Below are positions 15,643 to 23,865 of a stretch of DNA of 45,533 nucleotides, in pieces (position 1 is the stretch's first letter; the number at the start of each line of letters is the position of its first letter). Made by a program: the position numbers and the translations under genes. The stretch is from IDS-8 sp964607425 (GTDB lineage Bacteria; Pseudomonadota; Gammaproteobacteria; Steroidobacterales; Woeseiaceae): assembly GCA_964607425.1 (NCBI GenBank), contig CAZSKQ010000013.1, positions 1 through 45,533 on the forward strand, given 5' to 3'. The notes below the pieces were generated by a model, which was not told the DNA's origin, did no database searches, and saw only the letters and a program-made list of their open reading frames with translations.

Positions 15643-16527
15643 ATGCCAGGTGCAACTCTTATCGACGGCAAGGAAAAGGCAGCGAGACTTTCCGAAGCGG
15701 TGACGGCAGGCGCGGTCGAGCTGCTGGAGCGGCACAATGTGAAACCCGGGCTGGCCGTCATTCTCGTCGGCGAAGATCCCGCAAGCCAGGTCTACGTCCG
15801 CAACAAGACGCGTACCGCGCGCACCTGCGGCTTTCACTCCGTGCAGCACACGCTCAATGCCGATGTCAGCGAAAGCGATGTCCTCGCGCTGGTCGAGCGG
15901 CTCAACGCCGACCCGGCGATACACGGCATCCTCGTGCAGCTGCCGCTGCCGGACCACCTTGACGCGCAAACGATCACGCAGGCCGTCCAGCCCACAAAGG
16001 ACGTCGACGGCTTCCACTTCAGCAACATCGGCAAGCTGACGGCGGGCGCCATAGACCAGGCCTTCGTCCCGTGCACGCCCGCCGGCTGCCTGCTGATGAT
16101 CGAGGACCGGCACGGCAGCGATCTCTCGGGATTGCGCGCCGTGGTCATTGGCCGCTCGAACATCGTCGGGAGGCCGATGGCGAGTCTCCTGCTGAAAGCC
16201 GACGCCACGGTGACCATCTGCCACAGCCATACACGCGACCTGCCGGACGTGGTGCGCGAAGCCGACGTTTTGGTCGTGGCCGTCGGGCAACCGCGCATGG
16301 TAAGGGGCAGCTGGATCAAACCGGGAGCCACCGTGATCGACGTCGGCATCAACCGTATCGAGGAAATCGTCGACGGGGAAAAGAAGTCGAAGCTCACCGG
16401 CGACGTCCACTTCGACGAAGCGGTAGAAGTTGCCGGCGCCATCACGCCGGTACCGGGCGGTGTCGGGCCCATGACCATCGCCATGCTGATGTCGAACACC
16501 TTGCAGGCCGCGCAACGATCCGTGTAG
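15643..16527 (+). CDS. folD: Bifunctional methylenetetrahydrofolate dehydrogenase/cyclohydrolase
   Basis: This 294-residue cytoplasmic enzyme interconverts 5,10-methylene-, methenyl- and 10-formyl-tetrahydrofolate using NADP. Visible signatures are GEDPASQVYVRNK (catalytic Tyr51 and Lys55), VQLPLPDHL, PTKDVDGF, the Rossmann segment VVIGRSNIVGRPMA and the C-terminal PVPGGVGPMTIAML. The ATG at 15643 follows GAGGA and gives the normal family length; an earlier in-frame start would add unrelated residues. The stop codon lies inside the first unit of a REPIN. Confidence 0.97.
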   Translation: MPGATLIDGKEKAARLSEAVTAGAVELLERHNVKPGLAVILVGEDPASQVYVRNKTRTARTCGFHSVQHTLNADVSESDVLALVERLNADPAIHGILVQLPLPDHLDAQTITQAVQPTKDVDGFHFSNIGKLTAGAIDQAFVPCTPAGCLLMIEDRHGSDLSGLRAVVIGRSNIVGRPMASLLLKADATVTICHSHTRDLPDVVREADVLVVAVGQPRMVRGSWIKPGATVIDVGINRIEEIVDGEKKSKLTGDVHFDEAVEVAGAITPVPGGVGPMTIAMLMSNTLQAAQRSV

Positions 16528-16593
16528 GAGCGGCACCGCGCACGATGCCCGGGCCGACAACCCTGGCATCGCGTGCAATGCGCGCTCCTGCGG
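16524..16593. repeat. REPIN (two inverted REP units)
   Basis: GTAGGAGCGGCACCGCGCAC (from 16524) and, inverted, a unit ending GCGCGCTCCTGC (16565-16593) share the GGAGCGC core and the GATGCC end seen in the other copies of this window. The pair lies exactly between the convergent folD and Omp85-like genes and includes the folD stop. Confidence 0.7.
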
Positions 16594-18327
16594 TCAGAAG
16601 CTTGCTTTTGATTCCAGCAGCACCTGCACGTCGTCGATCGACGGGTCTCCGTCCAGCGGAAACGCAATATCCAGGTGGATCACCTCGTGATCGCCGCCGC
16701 GAGTCGGGCCCAGCCGCAAGCCGAAACCGACGTCCCGCAACCAGCCGAGCGAACCGGTTCCAACGGGGTTGTCGCCCCAGGTGCGGCCGACGTCGGCGAA
16801 AATAGCGCCGCCGACGCGGAACAGCCGGAACGGGTACCAGTCGGTGTAGTAGCGCTGCTCGATCGTGAATAACAGGCTGGCGTCGCCCGCCTGGTAGCGC
16901 AGCGGATAGCCCCGGAGCCCGGTGTCGCCGCCGAGCTCGATCGGATTCTCAAGATCGAGATCGTGCCCCAGCTTGCCTTCCACCGTCATGAAGAACAGCC
17001 GCTTGTCCGAGATCTGGTTGTAATAGCGCGCTCCTGCTCCGACAACCGTGTTCACCACATCGCTGCCGTCCATACGTCCCGAAGCGCTCGCGGAGAGGAA
17101 CAGCGCTTTGCTCTGTATCCGCCCCAACCCGCGGCTTGCCTGCAAGGAATAAACCAGGGAATTCCTGTCCGAACCGAACGCCTTGGCGGCGTAGCCGAGA
17201 CTGGCCGAGAGATGCTGTCCCATGTAGAAGTCTTCCGGCCTGCCGATCTGCTCGCGATTCGCGGTCACGGTGTAATCGTTTTCGAGCAGCTCCAGCGCAA
17301 TGTAGGGGTAGACCAGCCGCCGATCCTCCGGGACGGCGGCGGGCAGCTCCGGCAGCGCCACTTCCGAGAAACGCTGGTCGTCATACACGACGCCCGCGGT
17401 CCAGCGCCGCACCCAGCCGTTCTCGAGCCCGGCCGACCAGCCGCCGAAAGCCGAGAAGTAATCGGATTCGTGCTGGTACTCGGCGACTTCCTCGCCAAGC
17501 TCGTACAGGCGATCTTCCCGGCGATCGTCCAGGAAGCTGAACCCCGCCGACCAGCGTGTATCGAGCGCGTAAAAAGGCCGCACCACGTCGAGCATGGCGG
17601 TATCGCCGTCGGATTTGTCCGACAGCATCAGCGCCACGTTGACCCAGCTGTGCCCGAAGTTCCGGTCGGAGAACTCGAGAGTCGTCGCCTCCCGGTCCAC
17701 ATCCTCCTCGTAAGCGAAGCGAACGCTGGCGCCGCGGCCCAGCAGGTTCTTCTCCGAGACGCTGACTCGCACCTTGTTTTCCCCGCCCGAACGGGAAACC
17801 GATGCACCCGGGGTCAGGGTCCAGAGGTCGCGGGTTCGCACGACGACGTCCACGACCCCGTCGGCGTAGCCGAGCGGCTCCACGGTAGCCGTGTAAAGGT
17901 AATCGTTATCGCGCAGGAGCCGGGCGGATTCGTCGAGCAGGCGTTGTGAAAACGGGTCCCCTTCCCGGAACAGCAGCTGCTGCCGGATGACCGAATCCCG
18001 GGTCATGATGTGCCAGCGATTCGCAAGCCGGTACAGCCAGTTATTCTCCCCGGGGTGCGACAGGTCGAAGACGTTTTCCTTGAGCAGCACGATCTTGCCG
18101 ATCGTGGCGCCCATCGCCTCCAGCTGCTTGGCCGTCGGTATCTCGGGCGGCGTTTCCCCGGTGGTTGCCCGCTCAACCGCGTCTTCCACCTGCGCGGGCG
18201 CCGGCGCGCCGGCCAGGAGAAAAATCACACCGAGCAAACGGAAGCTTCGTCCAACTCCCGTCCAGCCACGCCGCCGGCGCGAATAATGGATCATTCTCTT
18301 GGCGCGGCCGGATGCATCAGATGACAT
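16594..18327 (-). CDS. BamA/TamA (Omp85)-like outer membrane protein
   Basis: A 577-residue exported protein: signal sequence within residues 1-46 (LLGVIFLLAGAPAPAQ), a POTRA-like N-terminal part at about 90-175, then a beta-barrel ending in Phe as outer-membrane proteins do. GGDTGLRGYPLRYQAGD contains the Omp85 lid-lock type RGY motif. The barrel region is closest in style to the surface antigen family, distinct from BamA (longer, five POTRA) and from the TamA in this window. An alternative start at ATG 18294 removes the 11-bp overlap with the upstream gene. Function is probably insertion or export of an envelope component; the substrate is unknown. Confidence 0.8.
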   Translation of the reverse strand: MSSDASGRAKRMIHYSRRRRGWTGVGRSFRLLGVIFLLAGAPAPAQVEDAVERATTGETPPEIPTAKQLEAMGATIGKIVLLKENVFDLSHPGENNWLYRLANRWHIMTRDSVIRQQLLFREGDPFSQRLLDESARLLRDNDYLYTATVEPLGYADGVVDVVVRTRDLWTLTPGASVSRSGGENKVRVSVSEKNLLGRGASVRFAYEEDVDREATTLEFSDRNFGHSWVNVALMLSDKSDGDTAMLDVVRPFYALDTRWSAGFSFLDDRREDRLYELGEEVAEYQHESDYFSAFGGWSAGLENGWVRRWTAGVVYDDQRFSEVALPELPAAVPEDRRLVYPYIALELLENDYTVTANREQIGRPEDFYMGQHLSASLGYAAKAFGSDRNSLVYSLQASRGLGRIQSKALFLSASASGRMDGSDVVNTVVGAGARYYNQISDKRLFFMTVEGKLGHDLDLENPIELGGDTGLRGYPLRYQAGDASLLFTIEQRYYTDWYPFRLFRVGGAIFADVGRTWGDNPVGTGSLGWLRDVGFGLRLGPTRGGDHEVIHLDIAFPLDGDPSIDDVQVLLESKASF

Positions 18328-19465
18328 CCTGCTTGCGCAAGCGGGTGATTTCCGTCGCGGTGAAGCCGGCCGCCCGCAGGATTCCTACCGTGTGTTCGCC
18401 AGTGGCGGGCGGCCGGCGCCCGGTCGCGGATGGCGTTGCGCTGAAGCGCGGCGCGGGTGCCGGCTGCGTAACGTCGTCGACCTCGACGAAATTCTCGCGG
18501 GCGCGGTTATGCGGATGCGCCGGCGCTTCGCTCAGGTTGAGCACCGGGGCGAAGCAGGCGTCACTGCCTTCCAGCAACTCGCGCCATTCGTCGCGCGTGC
18601 GGCTCCGGAAAAGCTCGGCCAATCCTTGCTTCTGCGCGGGCCACTGCTCCGGATCGAACTGCGCCTCGAACCGGGGGTCGTCCGCGAGGCCGCATTTCTC
18701 GAGGAACTCGCGATAGAAGGCAGGTTCGAGCGCACCGACCGAAACGTAATGGCCGTCGGCGCACTCGTAACAGTCGTACCAATGCGCCCCGCCGTCGAGA
18801 AAGTTGCTTTGCCGCCGGTCGATCCACATGCCCTGCTGCTGCAGGCCGTACAACAGCACGGTCAGCAGCGCGGTACCGTCGCAGATGGCGGCATCGATCA
18901 CTTGCCCCTCGCCCGTCCGGCGTGCGTGCAGCAGCCCTGCCAGGAGCCCGACCGTCAGCATCATGGCACCGCCGCCGAGATCCCCGACCAGGGTAGGCGG
19001 CGCGGCCGGCGGTGCATCGGCGTGCCCGCCGTGGAACAGCGCCCCGGTAAGCGCGATGTAGTTGATGTCGTGGCCGGCGGCCTGTGCCAGCGGCCCTGAC
19101 TGGCCCCAGCCGGTAATGCGACCGTAGACGAGCTGCGGATTTGCGGCCTGGCAGGGTTCCGGTCCAAGGCCAAGGCGTTCCATGACGCCCGGCCGGAAGC
19201 CCTCCACCAGCAGGTCCGACTGGCCGATGAGCCGCAGCACCGCATCCGCGGCGCCGGGCTGCTTCAAATCCATGGCGATCGATTTCTTGCCGCGATGCAC
19301 AATGGCATAGCGGCTGTAATCCTGGCTATCGCCGCGTGAGGGTTCGGGTTTGCGCTCGATGAGGGTCACGTCGGCACCCATGTCGGCAAGCATCATGCCG
19401 CAGAACGGCGCCGGCCCGATGCCGCCGACCTCGATGACCTTCGTTCCGGACAGGGGTCCCATCAA
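18317..19465 (-). CDS. CaiB/BaiF family CoA-transferase, alpha-methylacyl-CoA racemase-like
   Basis: The 382-residue cytoplasmic enzyme opens with GTKVIEVGGIGPAPFCGMMLADMGADV, the family III CoA-transferase start. The residues used by alpha-methylacyl-CoA racemase can be seen: His in AGHDINY, Asp in VGDLGGGAMM and Glu in VGALEPAFY. This supports epimerisation of 2-methylacyl-CoA esters, as in branched fatty acid or steroid side-chain catabolism, rather than CoA transfer. No other catabolic genes are close by. The gene overlaps the downstream Omp85-like start by 11 bp, which may be positional only. Confidence 0.9.
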   Translation of the reverse strand: MMGPLSGTKVIEVGGIGPAPFCGMMLADMGADVTLIERKPEPSRGDSQDYSRYAIVHRGKKSIAMDLKQPGAADAVLRLIGQSDLLVEGFRPGVMERLGLGPEPCQAANPQLVYGRITGWGQSGPLAQAAGHDINYIALTGALFHGGHADAPPAAPPTLVGDLGGGAMMLTVGLLAGLLHARRTGEGQVIDAAICDGTALLTVLLYGLQQQGMWIDRRQSNFLDGGAHWYDCYECADGHYVSVGALEPAFYREFLEKCGLADDPRFEAQFDPEQWPAQKQGLAELFRSRTRDEWRELLEGSDACFAPVLNLSEAPAHPHNRARENFVEVDDVTQPAPAPRFSATPSATGRRPPATGEHTVGILRAAGFTATEITRLRKQDVI

Positions 19466-19596
19466 TCAGCCAGTCGCGTGCTCCAACGACCACAGGTTAT
19501 CAGTATCCGGTCAGGGCGTCTGCGACGGGCTGGCACGCCGGGCAGGGCTTGAGTATGGTATCCGGGAAGCCGTGCAACCGAGGGAGTAACAGCCGC

Positions 19597-20718
19597 TTGC
19601 ACCTGAAAGGCGAAGCATTCCGGACCATCTGGCAGAAGCCGGATGACCCCTCGATCGTGCAGGTTATCGACCAGCGACGGCTGCCGCACGAGATCGCGAT
19701 CCTCGACCTGGCGACGTTTCGCGATGCCCGCGACGCAATCCGCGACATGGCCGTCCGCGGGGCTCCGCTGATCGGCGCCACGGCCGCCTGGGGCCTGTAC
19801 CTGGCGGCCCGCGAGGCGCGCGAGCAGCCGGACCCCGCACCACTCCTGGAGGAGGCCGCGGCCGAGCTTGCCGCCGCGAGGCCGACCGCGATCAACCTGC
19901 GCTGGGCCATCGACCGCCTCCTGCGAGTCGCCGGGCAGGACGACCTGGACGACGACGGTCTCGTCGAGCGACTGCGGCGCGAGGCGCAAGCGGTCTGCGA
20001 CGAAGATGTCGAGATCTCGCTCGGCATCGGCCGCCACGGCCTGCCGCTGATCGAGGCCGTCGCCGCCAGGAAGGCGCAGGGCCCGGTCAACATCCTGACG
20101 CACTGCAACGCCGGCGCGCTCGCCACGATCAACTGGGGCACCGCGACTGCCCCCATCTACCTCGCCCACCTCAAGGGCATCGACGTGCACGTGTGGGTGG
20201 ACGAGACGCGGCCGCGTAACCAGGGCTCGCAGCTCACGGCCTGGGAGCTCGCGCAAAACGGCGTGCCGCACACGGTCATCGTCGACAACGCCGGCGGCCA
20301 CCTGATGCAGCACGGGCAGGTCGACCTGTGCATCACCGGTACCGATCGCACGACGCGCCGCGGAGACGTCGCGAACAAGATCGGTACCTATCTCAAGGCC
20401 CTGGCCGCCGCCGACAACGGCGTGCCGTTCTACGTCGCGCTGCCGTCGACGACGATCGACTGGTCCATCGACGACGGAGTGGCCGCGATCCCGATCGAGG
20501 AGCGCGACCCGCGGGAGGTCTCGCACGTCCGCGGCAAGGCCGGCGCCCGGGTGCTCGAAGTGCAAACGGTCGCGGAGTCGAGCGCAATCAGTAACTATGC
20601 ATTCGACGTTACCCCGGCCCGGCTGGTCACAGGCCTGGTCACGGAACGCGGTGTTTGCGAAGCCAGCGAGCGCGGCCTCGCGCGCCTGTTCCCCGAGATG
20701 GCGAAGCGCGCGTCGTGA
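19597..20718 (+). CDS. mtnA: S-methyl-5-thioribose-1-phosphate isomerase
   Basis: The enzyme converts methylthioribose-1-phosphate to methylthioribulose-1-phosphate in methionine salvage. Signatures: RDMAVRGAPLIGATAAWG, the catalytic Cys in ILTHCNAGALAT, and the catalytic Asp in GTDRTTRRGDVANKIGTY. I favour the TTG at 19597 because GAGGGAGT lies about 10 bases upstream and 373 residues then fit the family; starts at 19549 (TTG) and 19555 (ATG) would add 14-16 unrelated residues. The stop overlaps the next gene's GTG (GTGA). No mtnK, mtnP or other salvage genes are in the window. Confidence 0.93.
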   Translation: MHLKGEAFRTIWQKPDDPSIVQVIDQRRLPHEIAILDLATFRDARDAIRDMAVRGAPLIGATAAWGLYLAAREAREQPDPAPLLEEAAAELAAARPTAINLRWAIDRLLRVAGQDDLDDDGLVERLRREAQAVCDEDVEISLGIGRHGLPLIEAVAARKAQGPVNILTHCNAGALATINWGTATAPIYLAHLKGIDVHVWVDETRPRNQGSQLTAWELAQNGVPHTVIVDNAGGHLMQHGQVDLCITGTDRTTRRGDVANKIGTYLKALAAADNGVPFYVALPSTTIDWSIDDGVAAIPIEERDPREVSHVRGKAGARVLEVQTVAESSAISNYAFDVTPARLVTGLVTERGVCEASERGLARLFPEMAKRAS

Positions 20719-21344
20719 TCGACGAGGGCTATACAAAATATGTCGTACGCTGGACCGATCGCGAGGTGCTGGACCGGCCCGAGATCGGGGAGCTGGAGCG
20801 TTGGCGCCGGCTGCTGTTCGAGGCCGGGCTGATCGGGCATTACCCCGAGCTCGGCATCGGGTATGGCAACGTCAGCGTACGCACCGGAGAACGCGAGTTC
20901 CTGGTCAGCGGTACGCGAACGGGGCACCTGCCGCGCACCGGCCCGGCGCATTACGCGCTGGTTGTCGATTACGACATCGACGGCAACACCTTGACCTGCC
21001 GCGGCGCGGTACAGGCCTCGTCCGAGTCGCTCACGCATGCAGCCCTGTACGAGCTGCACCCGGGCGTCGGCGCGGTCGTGCACGTGCACGATACCCCGCT
21101 GTGGCAGCGGCTGCTGGAGGAGGCACCGGCAACCCGCGCGGGTGTCACCTACGGCACGCCCGGGATGGCGCGCGAGTTCGGCAGGCTGTATCGCGAAACC
21201 GCTTTCGCGGAGTACCGGCTGGCCGCCATGACCGGCCACGAGTCGGGTATTGTCGCGATCGGCGCGACCTTGCAGGAAGCGGCCGAACGCGTGCTCACCG
21301 CCCGGCGCCAGCCGGCGCCTGAACCAAGGGAGAAATCCGCATGA
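20715..21344 (+). CDS. Class II aldolase/adducin family protein
   Basis: The 209-residue protein is a zinc-dependent class II aldolase-fold enzyme. Sugar-phosphate loop GYGNVSVRTG, zinc histidines in VVHVHDTPLW and a third in MTGHESGIVAIG are visible. The start is GTG 20715, overlapping the mtnA stop, so translation is coupled. By neighbourhood it should act on methylthioribulose-1-phosphate, either as an MtnB-type dehydratase or as an Ald2-type aldolase of the DHAP shunt, which gives dihydroxyacetone phosphate and an aldehyde. The sequence does not decide between these. The absence of downstream salvage genes here is compatible with the aldolase. Confidence 0.82.
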   Translation: MIDEGYTKYVVRWTDREVLDRPEIGELERWRRLLFEAGLIGHYPELGIGYGNVSVRTGEREFLVSGTRTGHLPRTGPAHYALVVDYDIDGNTLTCRGAVQASSESLTHAALYELHPGVGAVVHVHDTPLWQRLLEEAPATRAGVTYGTPGMAREFGRLYRETAFAEYRLAAMTGHESGIVAIGATLQEAAERVLTARRQPAPEPREKSA

Positions 21345-22327
21345 CGAGTCGAATCGGGTTGCTGTTGATCGCCGCCGCCCTGCCATGGGCCGATGCCGGG
21401 CTGGCCGAGCCGGTCGACATACGGGAATGGGAGGTACCGTGGGAGGATTCGCGGCCGCGCGATCCCTACGTCGCCGCCGACGGCCGCGTCTGGTTCGTCG
21501 GGCAAAAAGACGATTACGTCGCGAGCTTCGAGCCGGAAAGCGGCGACTTCGCGCGCTACGAGCTCGATCGCGGCACGGGGCCGCACAACCTGGTCGTCGA
21601 TGACGAGGGGACGGTCTGGTACGCCGGCAACCGGGCCCGCCACATCGGGCGGCTCGATCCCGCGAGCGGTGACATCACCAGGATCGAAATGCCCGATGCC
21701 GCGGCGCAGGACCCGCATACGCTCGTCCTGGACGGCATGGGCAACATCTGGTTCACGGTGCAGCAGGGCAACTTCATCGGCCGGCTCTCGATGGAGGATG
21801 AAGCGGTACAGCTCATCGAAGTCCCGACACCGCGGGCGCGACCCTACGGCATTGTCGTCAACTCGAACGGAATTCCGTGGGCGGTGGAGTTCGGCAGTCA
21901 CAAGCTGATCCGCATCAATCCGGAAACGATGCAGCTCGAGGAAATCGCGCTGCCTGACGAAGACGCGCGGCCGCGCCGGCTGGTCATCACCTCGGACGAC
22001 CGGGTCTGGTATGGAGATTTCGCGCGCGGTTATCTCGGGCGCTACGACCCCGACACCGGGGAGATCGTGGAATGGCCGCTGCCGTCAGGCCCGGCCAGCC
22101 GCCCCTATGCGATGGAGGTCGACCGTTTCGACCGCGTGTGGCTGGTCGAGACGGGGGTCTCGCCCAACCGGTTCGTGGGCTTCGATACGGAACGCCTTGA
22201 ATTCGTGAGCGTCACGCCGATCCCGAGCGGCGCAGGCGCCGTGCGTCACATGAACTATGACGAGCGCGACGGCGAGATCTGGTTCGGCACGGACACGAAC
22301 AACATTGGCCGCGCGAAGGTGCACTGA
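21341..22327 (+). CDS. Vgb/streptogramin-lyase-like beta-propeller protein
   Basis: The 328-residue exported protein (signal about 1-22, cleavage near GLA) is made of about seven repeats of the form DGRVWFVGQ, EGTVWYAG, MGNIWFTVQQGNFIGRL, DRVWYGDFARGYLGRYDP, typical of the Vgb propeller. True Vgb opens streptogramin B antibiotics, but most relatives have unknown roles and this one should be periplasmic. AAGGGAG precedes the ATG, which overlaps the aldolase stop by 4 bp (ATGA), so the genes are coupled. A c-heme domain gene follows. I make no resistance claim. Confidence 0.82.
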   Translation: MTSRIGLLLIAAALPWADAGLAEPVDIREWEVPWEDSRPRDPYVAADGRVWFVGQKDDYVASFEPESGDFARYELDRGTGPHNLVVDDEGTVWYAGNRARHIGRLDPASGDITRIEMPDAAAQDPHTLVLDGMGNIWFTVQQGNFIGRLSMEDEAVQLIEVPTPRARPYGIVVNSNGIPWAVEFGSHKLIRINPETMQLEEIALPDEDARPRRLVITSDDRVWYGDFARGYLGRYDPDTGEIVEWPLPSGPASRPYAMEVDRFDRVWLVETGVSPNRFVGFDTERLEFVSVTPIPSGAGAVRHMNYDERDGEIWFGTDTNNIGRAKVH

Positions 22328-22872
22328 CCGGGCGCCCTGCGCCTGGCTGGCAGCCCTGCTGGCAGTCGGGGCGGCCCACGGGTACGAGGATGGCGCGCCA
22401 CCGGGTCACACCGGTGGGTTCGGCGAGCCGGATTGCACGGCCTGCCATTCCGACAACGAGACCAACGCCCCCGCGGGGTCGCTGGTGATCGAAGGCTGGC
22501 CGGCGGCCTACGTGCCGGGGGAATCCTACGCGCTCGCGATCGTGCTGCGGCATCCCGAGCTCGCCGCCGGCGGTTTCCAGCTGGCGCTGCGTACCGCCGC
22601 CGGAGCACCGGCGGGCGAGCCCGTAGCCGCCTCGGAGCGGGTACAGGTGGTCACCGAAGCCGCGCAGCCTTACCTGCAGCATGCAGCACAGCCGCGCGGG
22701 CACGCAAACGGAAAGCGAGGGCCGCATCCGCTGGGAGTTCGAGTGGCGAGCGCCGGAGACGGGCGAGCCGATCGTGCTGCACGTTGCCGCGAACGCAACG
22801 AACAACGACTTCTCCGCCCTCGGCGATTTCATTTACACCCTCGAGAAGAAACTAACCGCAACCGCCCCGTAG
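22257..22872 (+). pseudogene. Choice-of-anchor V/Reeler-like exported protein with CXXCH, frameshifted
   Basis: Two frames together make one protein. The first carries a signal sequence (LAALLAVGAAHGYEDG), a c-type heme motif in CTACHSDNE and a beta-domain up to VVTEAAQPYLQH (about 22679). The second, from 22681, continues the same domain (HSRAGTQTE, IRWEFEWRAPETGE, GDFIYTLEK) to 22872. At the join, GCAGCAT (22676-22682) is followed by the near copy GCAGCAC (22683-22689); deleting seven bases restores YLQHSR in one frame. The start is uncertain: ATG 22257 or TTG 22305 (better signal peptide), both overlapping the propeller gene. The gene is broken, or the assembly has an error here. Confidence 0.75.
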
Positions 22873-22897
22873 GAGCGCGCATTGCGCGCGATGGGAG
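22869..22897 (+). repeat. Single REP unit
   Basis: GTAGGAGCGCGCATTGCG from 22869, continuing CGCGATGGGAG, is the same unit as in the REPINs at 16524 and 45412. It starts at the stop codon of the frameshifted gene and lies before the convergent TonB-like gene. Confidence 0.65.
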
Positions 22898-22915
22898 CAG
22901 GTGGCGGCGGTGGCA

Positions 22916-23284
22916 TCAGGCCGGGTCCAATCGGAAACGGTAGGTTCGGCAGATCGACGGCACGAGTTCCTCTCCCGGCGCCAGCGGCTCGAAGCTCGAC
23001 TGCAGGATCGCCTCCAGCGCCGGTTTTTCGAATATCTCGTGCGTGCTGCTCGCGACTTCCGCGTCCAGGACCCGCCCGTCGGGCGCGACCTTGAAGCACA
23101 CCGTGGCTTCACCCTCGAGGCGCTGGCGGCGGGCGAGGGCCGGGTAGTGCGGGAATTTCGTCACCGCGGGTTCGCGCCGGCCGGACGAATCGGTAATCGC
23201 CGGCTCGGGCTTCTCAGGGTCCGGGCTTGCGGCGGGTTCATCCGCGGGCGCGCCCGCCCAGGCAAGGAGCAGGAGTACCGCCAA
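22916..23284 (-). CDS. Stand-alone TonB C-terminal domain protein
   Basis: The 122-residue product has a signal peptide (AVLLLLAWAGAPADE), a short Pro/Glu linker and a TonB C-terminal domain at about 45-120 (FPHYPALARRQRLEGEATVCFKV, DGRVLDAEVASS, FEKPALEAI). Ordinary TonB has an N-terminal membrane anchor that contacts ExbBD; this one appears to be a free periplasmic protein, so it may not transduce energy. The start is TTG 23284; no in-frame ATG or GTG is available upstream before the TPR stop. It is the last gene of a CBS-TPR-TonB run. Confidence 0.78.
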   Translation of the reverse strand: MAVLLLLAWAGAPADEPAASPDPEKPEPAITDSSGRREPAVTKFPHYPALARRQRLEGEATVCFKVAPDGRVLDAEVASSTHEIFEKPALEAILQSSFEPLAPGEELVPSICRTYRFRLDPA

Positions 23285-23297
23285 CGAGGCGGTGAAT

Positions 23298-23855
23298 TCA
23301 GTTGGTGTCGTCGTCGTGTACAGGCTCGTCGTCGACCTGGCGGCGATCGTCGATTTCGATTTCAGGCGTGACCGGCGCCACGGCGTCGAGGTACATAGCG
23401 CGCGCGATCTGGATGGTGCGTGCCTCCGGATTGAGCTCCTCTCCGCGCAGCAGGTCGGCGTGGGCTTTCTCGTATTCCTCCCTGTGGATGTAAATCAGCG
23501 CCCGGTTGTTGTAGCCGCGCCAGTTGCGGTCGTTGCGCGCCAGCACGAGATCACAATAGCGCAACGCTTCATCGTACTGCTTCAGCATGATGTAGCCGGC
23601 GCAGAGGTTCGCCAGCGCGGCTTCCTCTTCCCGGGCGCCCTGCGCGTACTCGAGACCGCGCAACGTCAGTTCGACGCCCAGCTCGGCATTGCCGCGCAGC
23701 AGTTGTTGCGCGCCTTCCTGGAGGTCCGGATTGCGCGGGCCGATGACCGTCTTCGACTGCCCTTCCACGGGGGCGCTCGTCTCCTGCGCACGCCCCGCGG
23801 GAGCGAGGGCCACGGCGAGGAACAGGAGGGGCAGCAAGCGTGCCGCGATGCTCAT
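23298..23855 (-). CDS. Exported tetratricopeptide-repeat protein
   Basis: A 185-residue protein with a signal peptide (about 1-23, AGRAQE) and two to three TPR units at about 50-150 (EEAALANLCAGYIMLKQYDEA, RGYNNRALIYIHREEYEKA). The C-terminus is very acidic (DDRRQVDDEPVHDDDTN). TPRs bind partner proteins; the partner is unknown but could be the TonB-domain protein encoded 13 bp downstream. The CBS gene ends 10 bp upstream, so an operon is likely. Confidence 0.85.
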   Translation of the reverse strand: MSIAARLLPLLFLAVALAPAGRAQETSAPVEGQSKTVIGPRNPDLQEGAQQLLRGNAELGVELTLRGLEYAQGAREEEAALANLCAGYIMLKQYDEALRYCDLVLARNDRNWRGYNNRALIYIHREEYEKAHADLLRGEELNPEARTIQIARAMYLDAVAPVTPEIEIDDRRQVDDEPVHDDDTN

Positions 23856-23865
23856 AAGTCAGAGT

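Noticed and set aside
19530..19556. TGGCACGCCGGGCAGG as a second sigma-54 promoter, ahead of mtnA
   Set aside because: The -24 half matches, but there is no TTGC at the required -12 spacing.
20715..21344. Direct naming as mtnB
   Set aside because: Only the fold and neighbourhood support it; the Ald2-type aldolase is equally compatible, so no symbol is given.
21341..22327. Streptogramin B resistance lyase
   Set aside because: Vgb-like propellers are common and mostly not resistance enzymes; the export signal and operon context argue against it.
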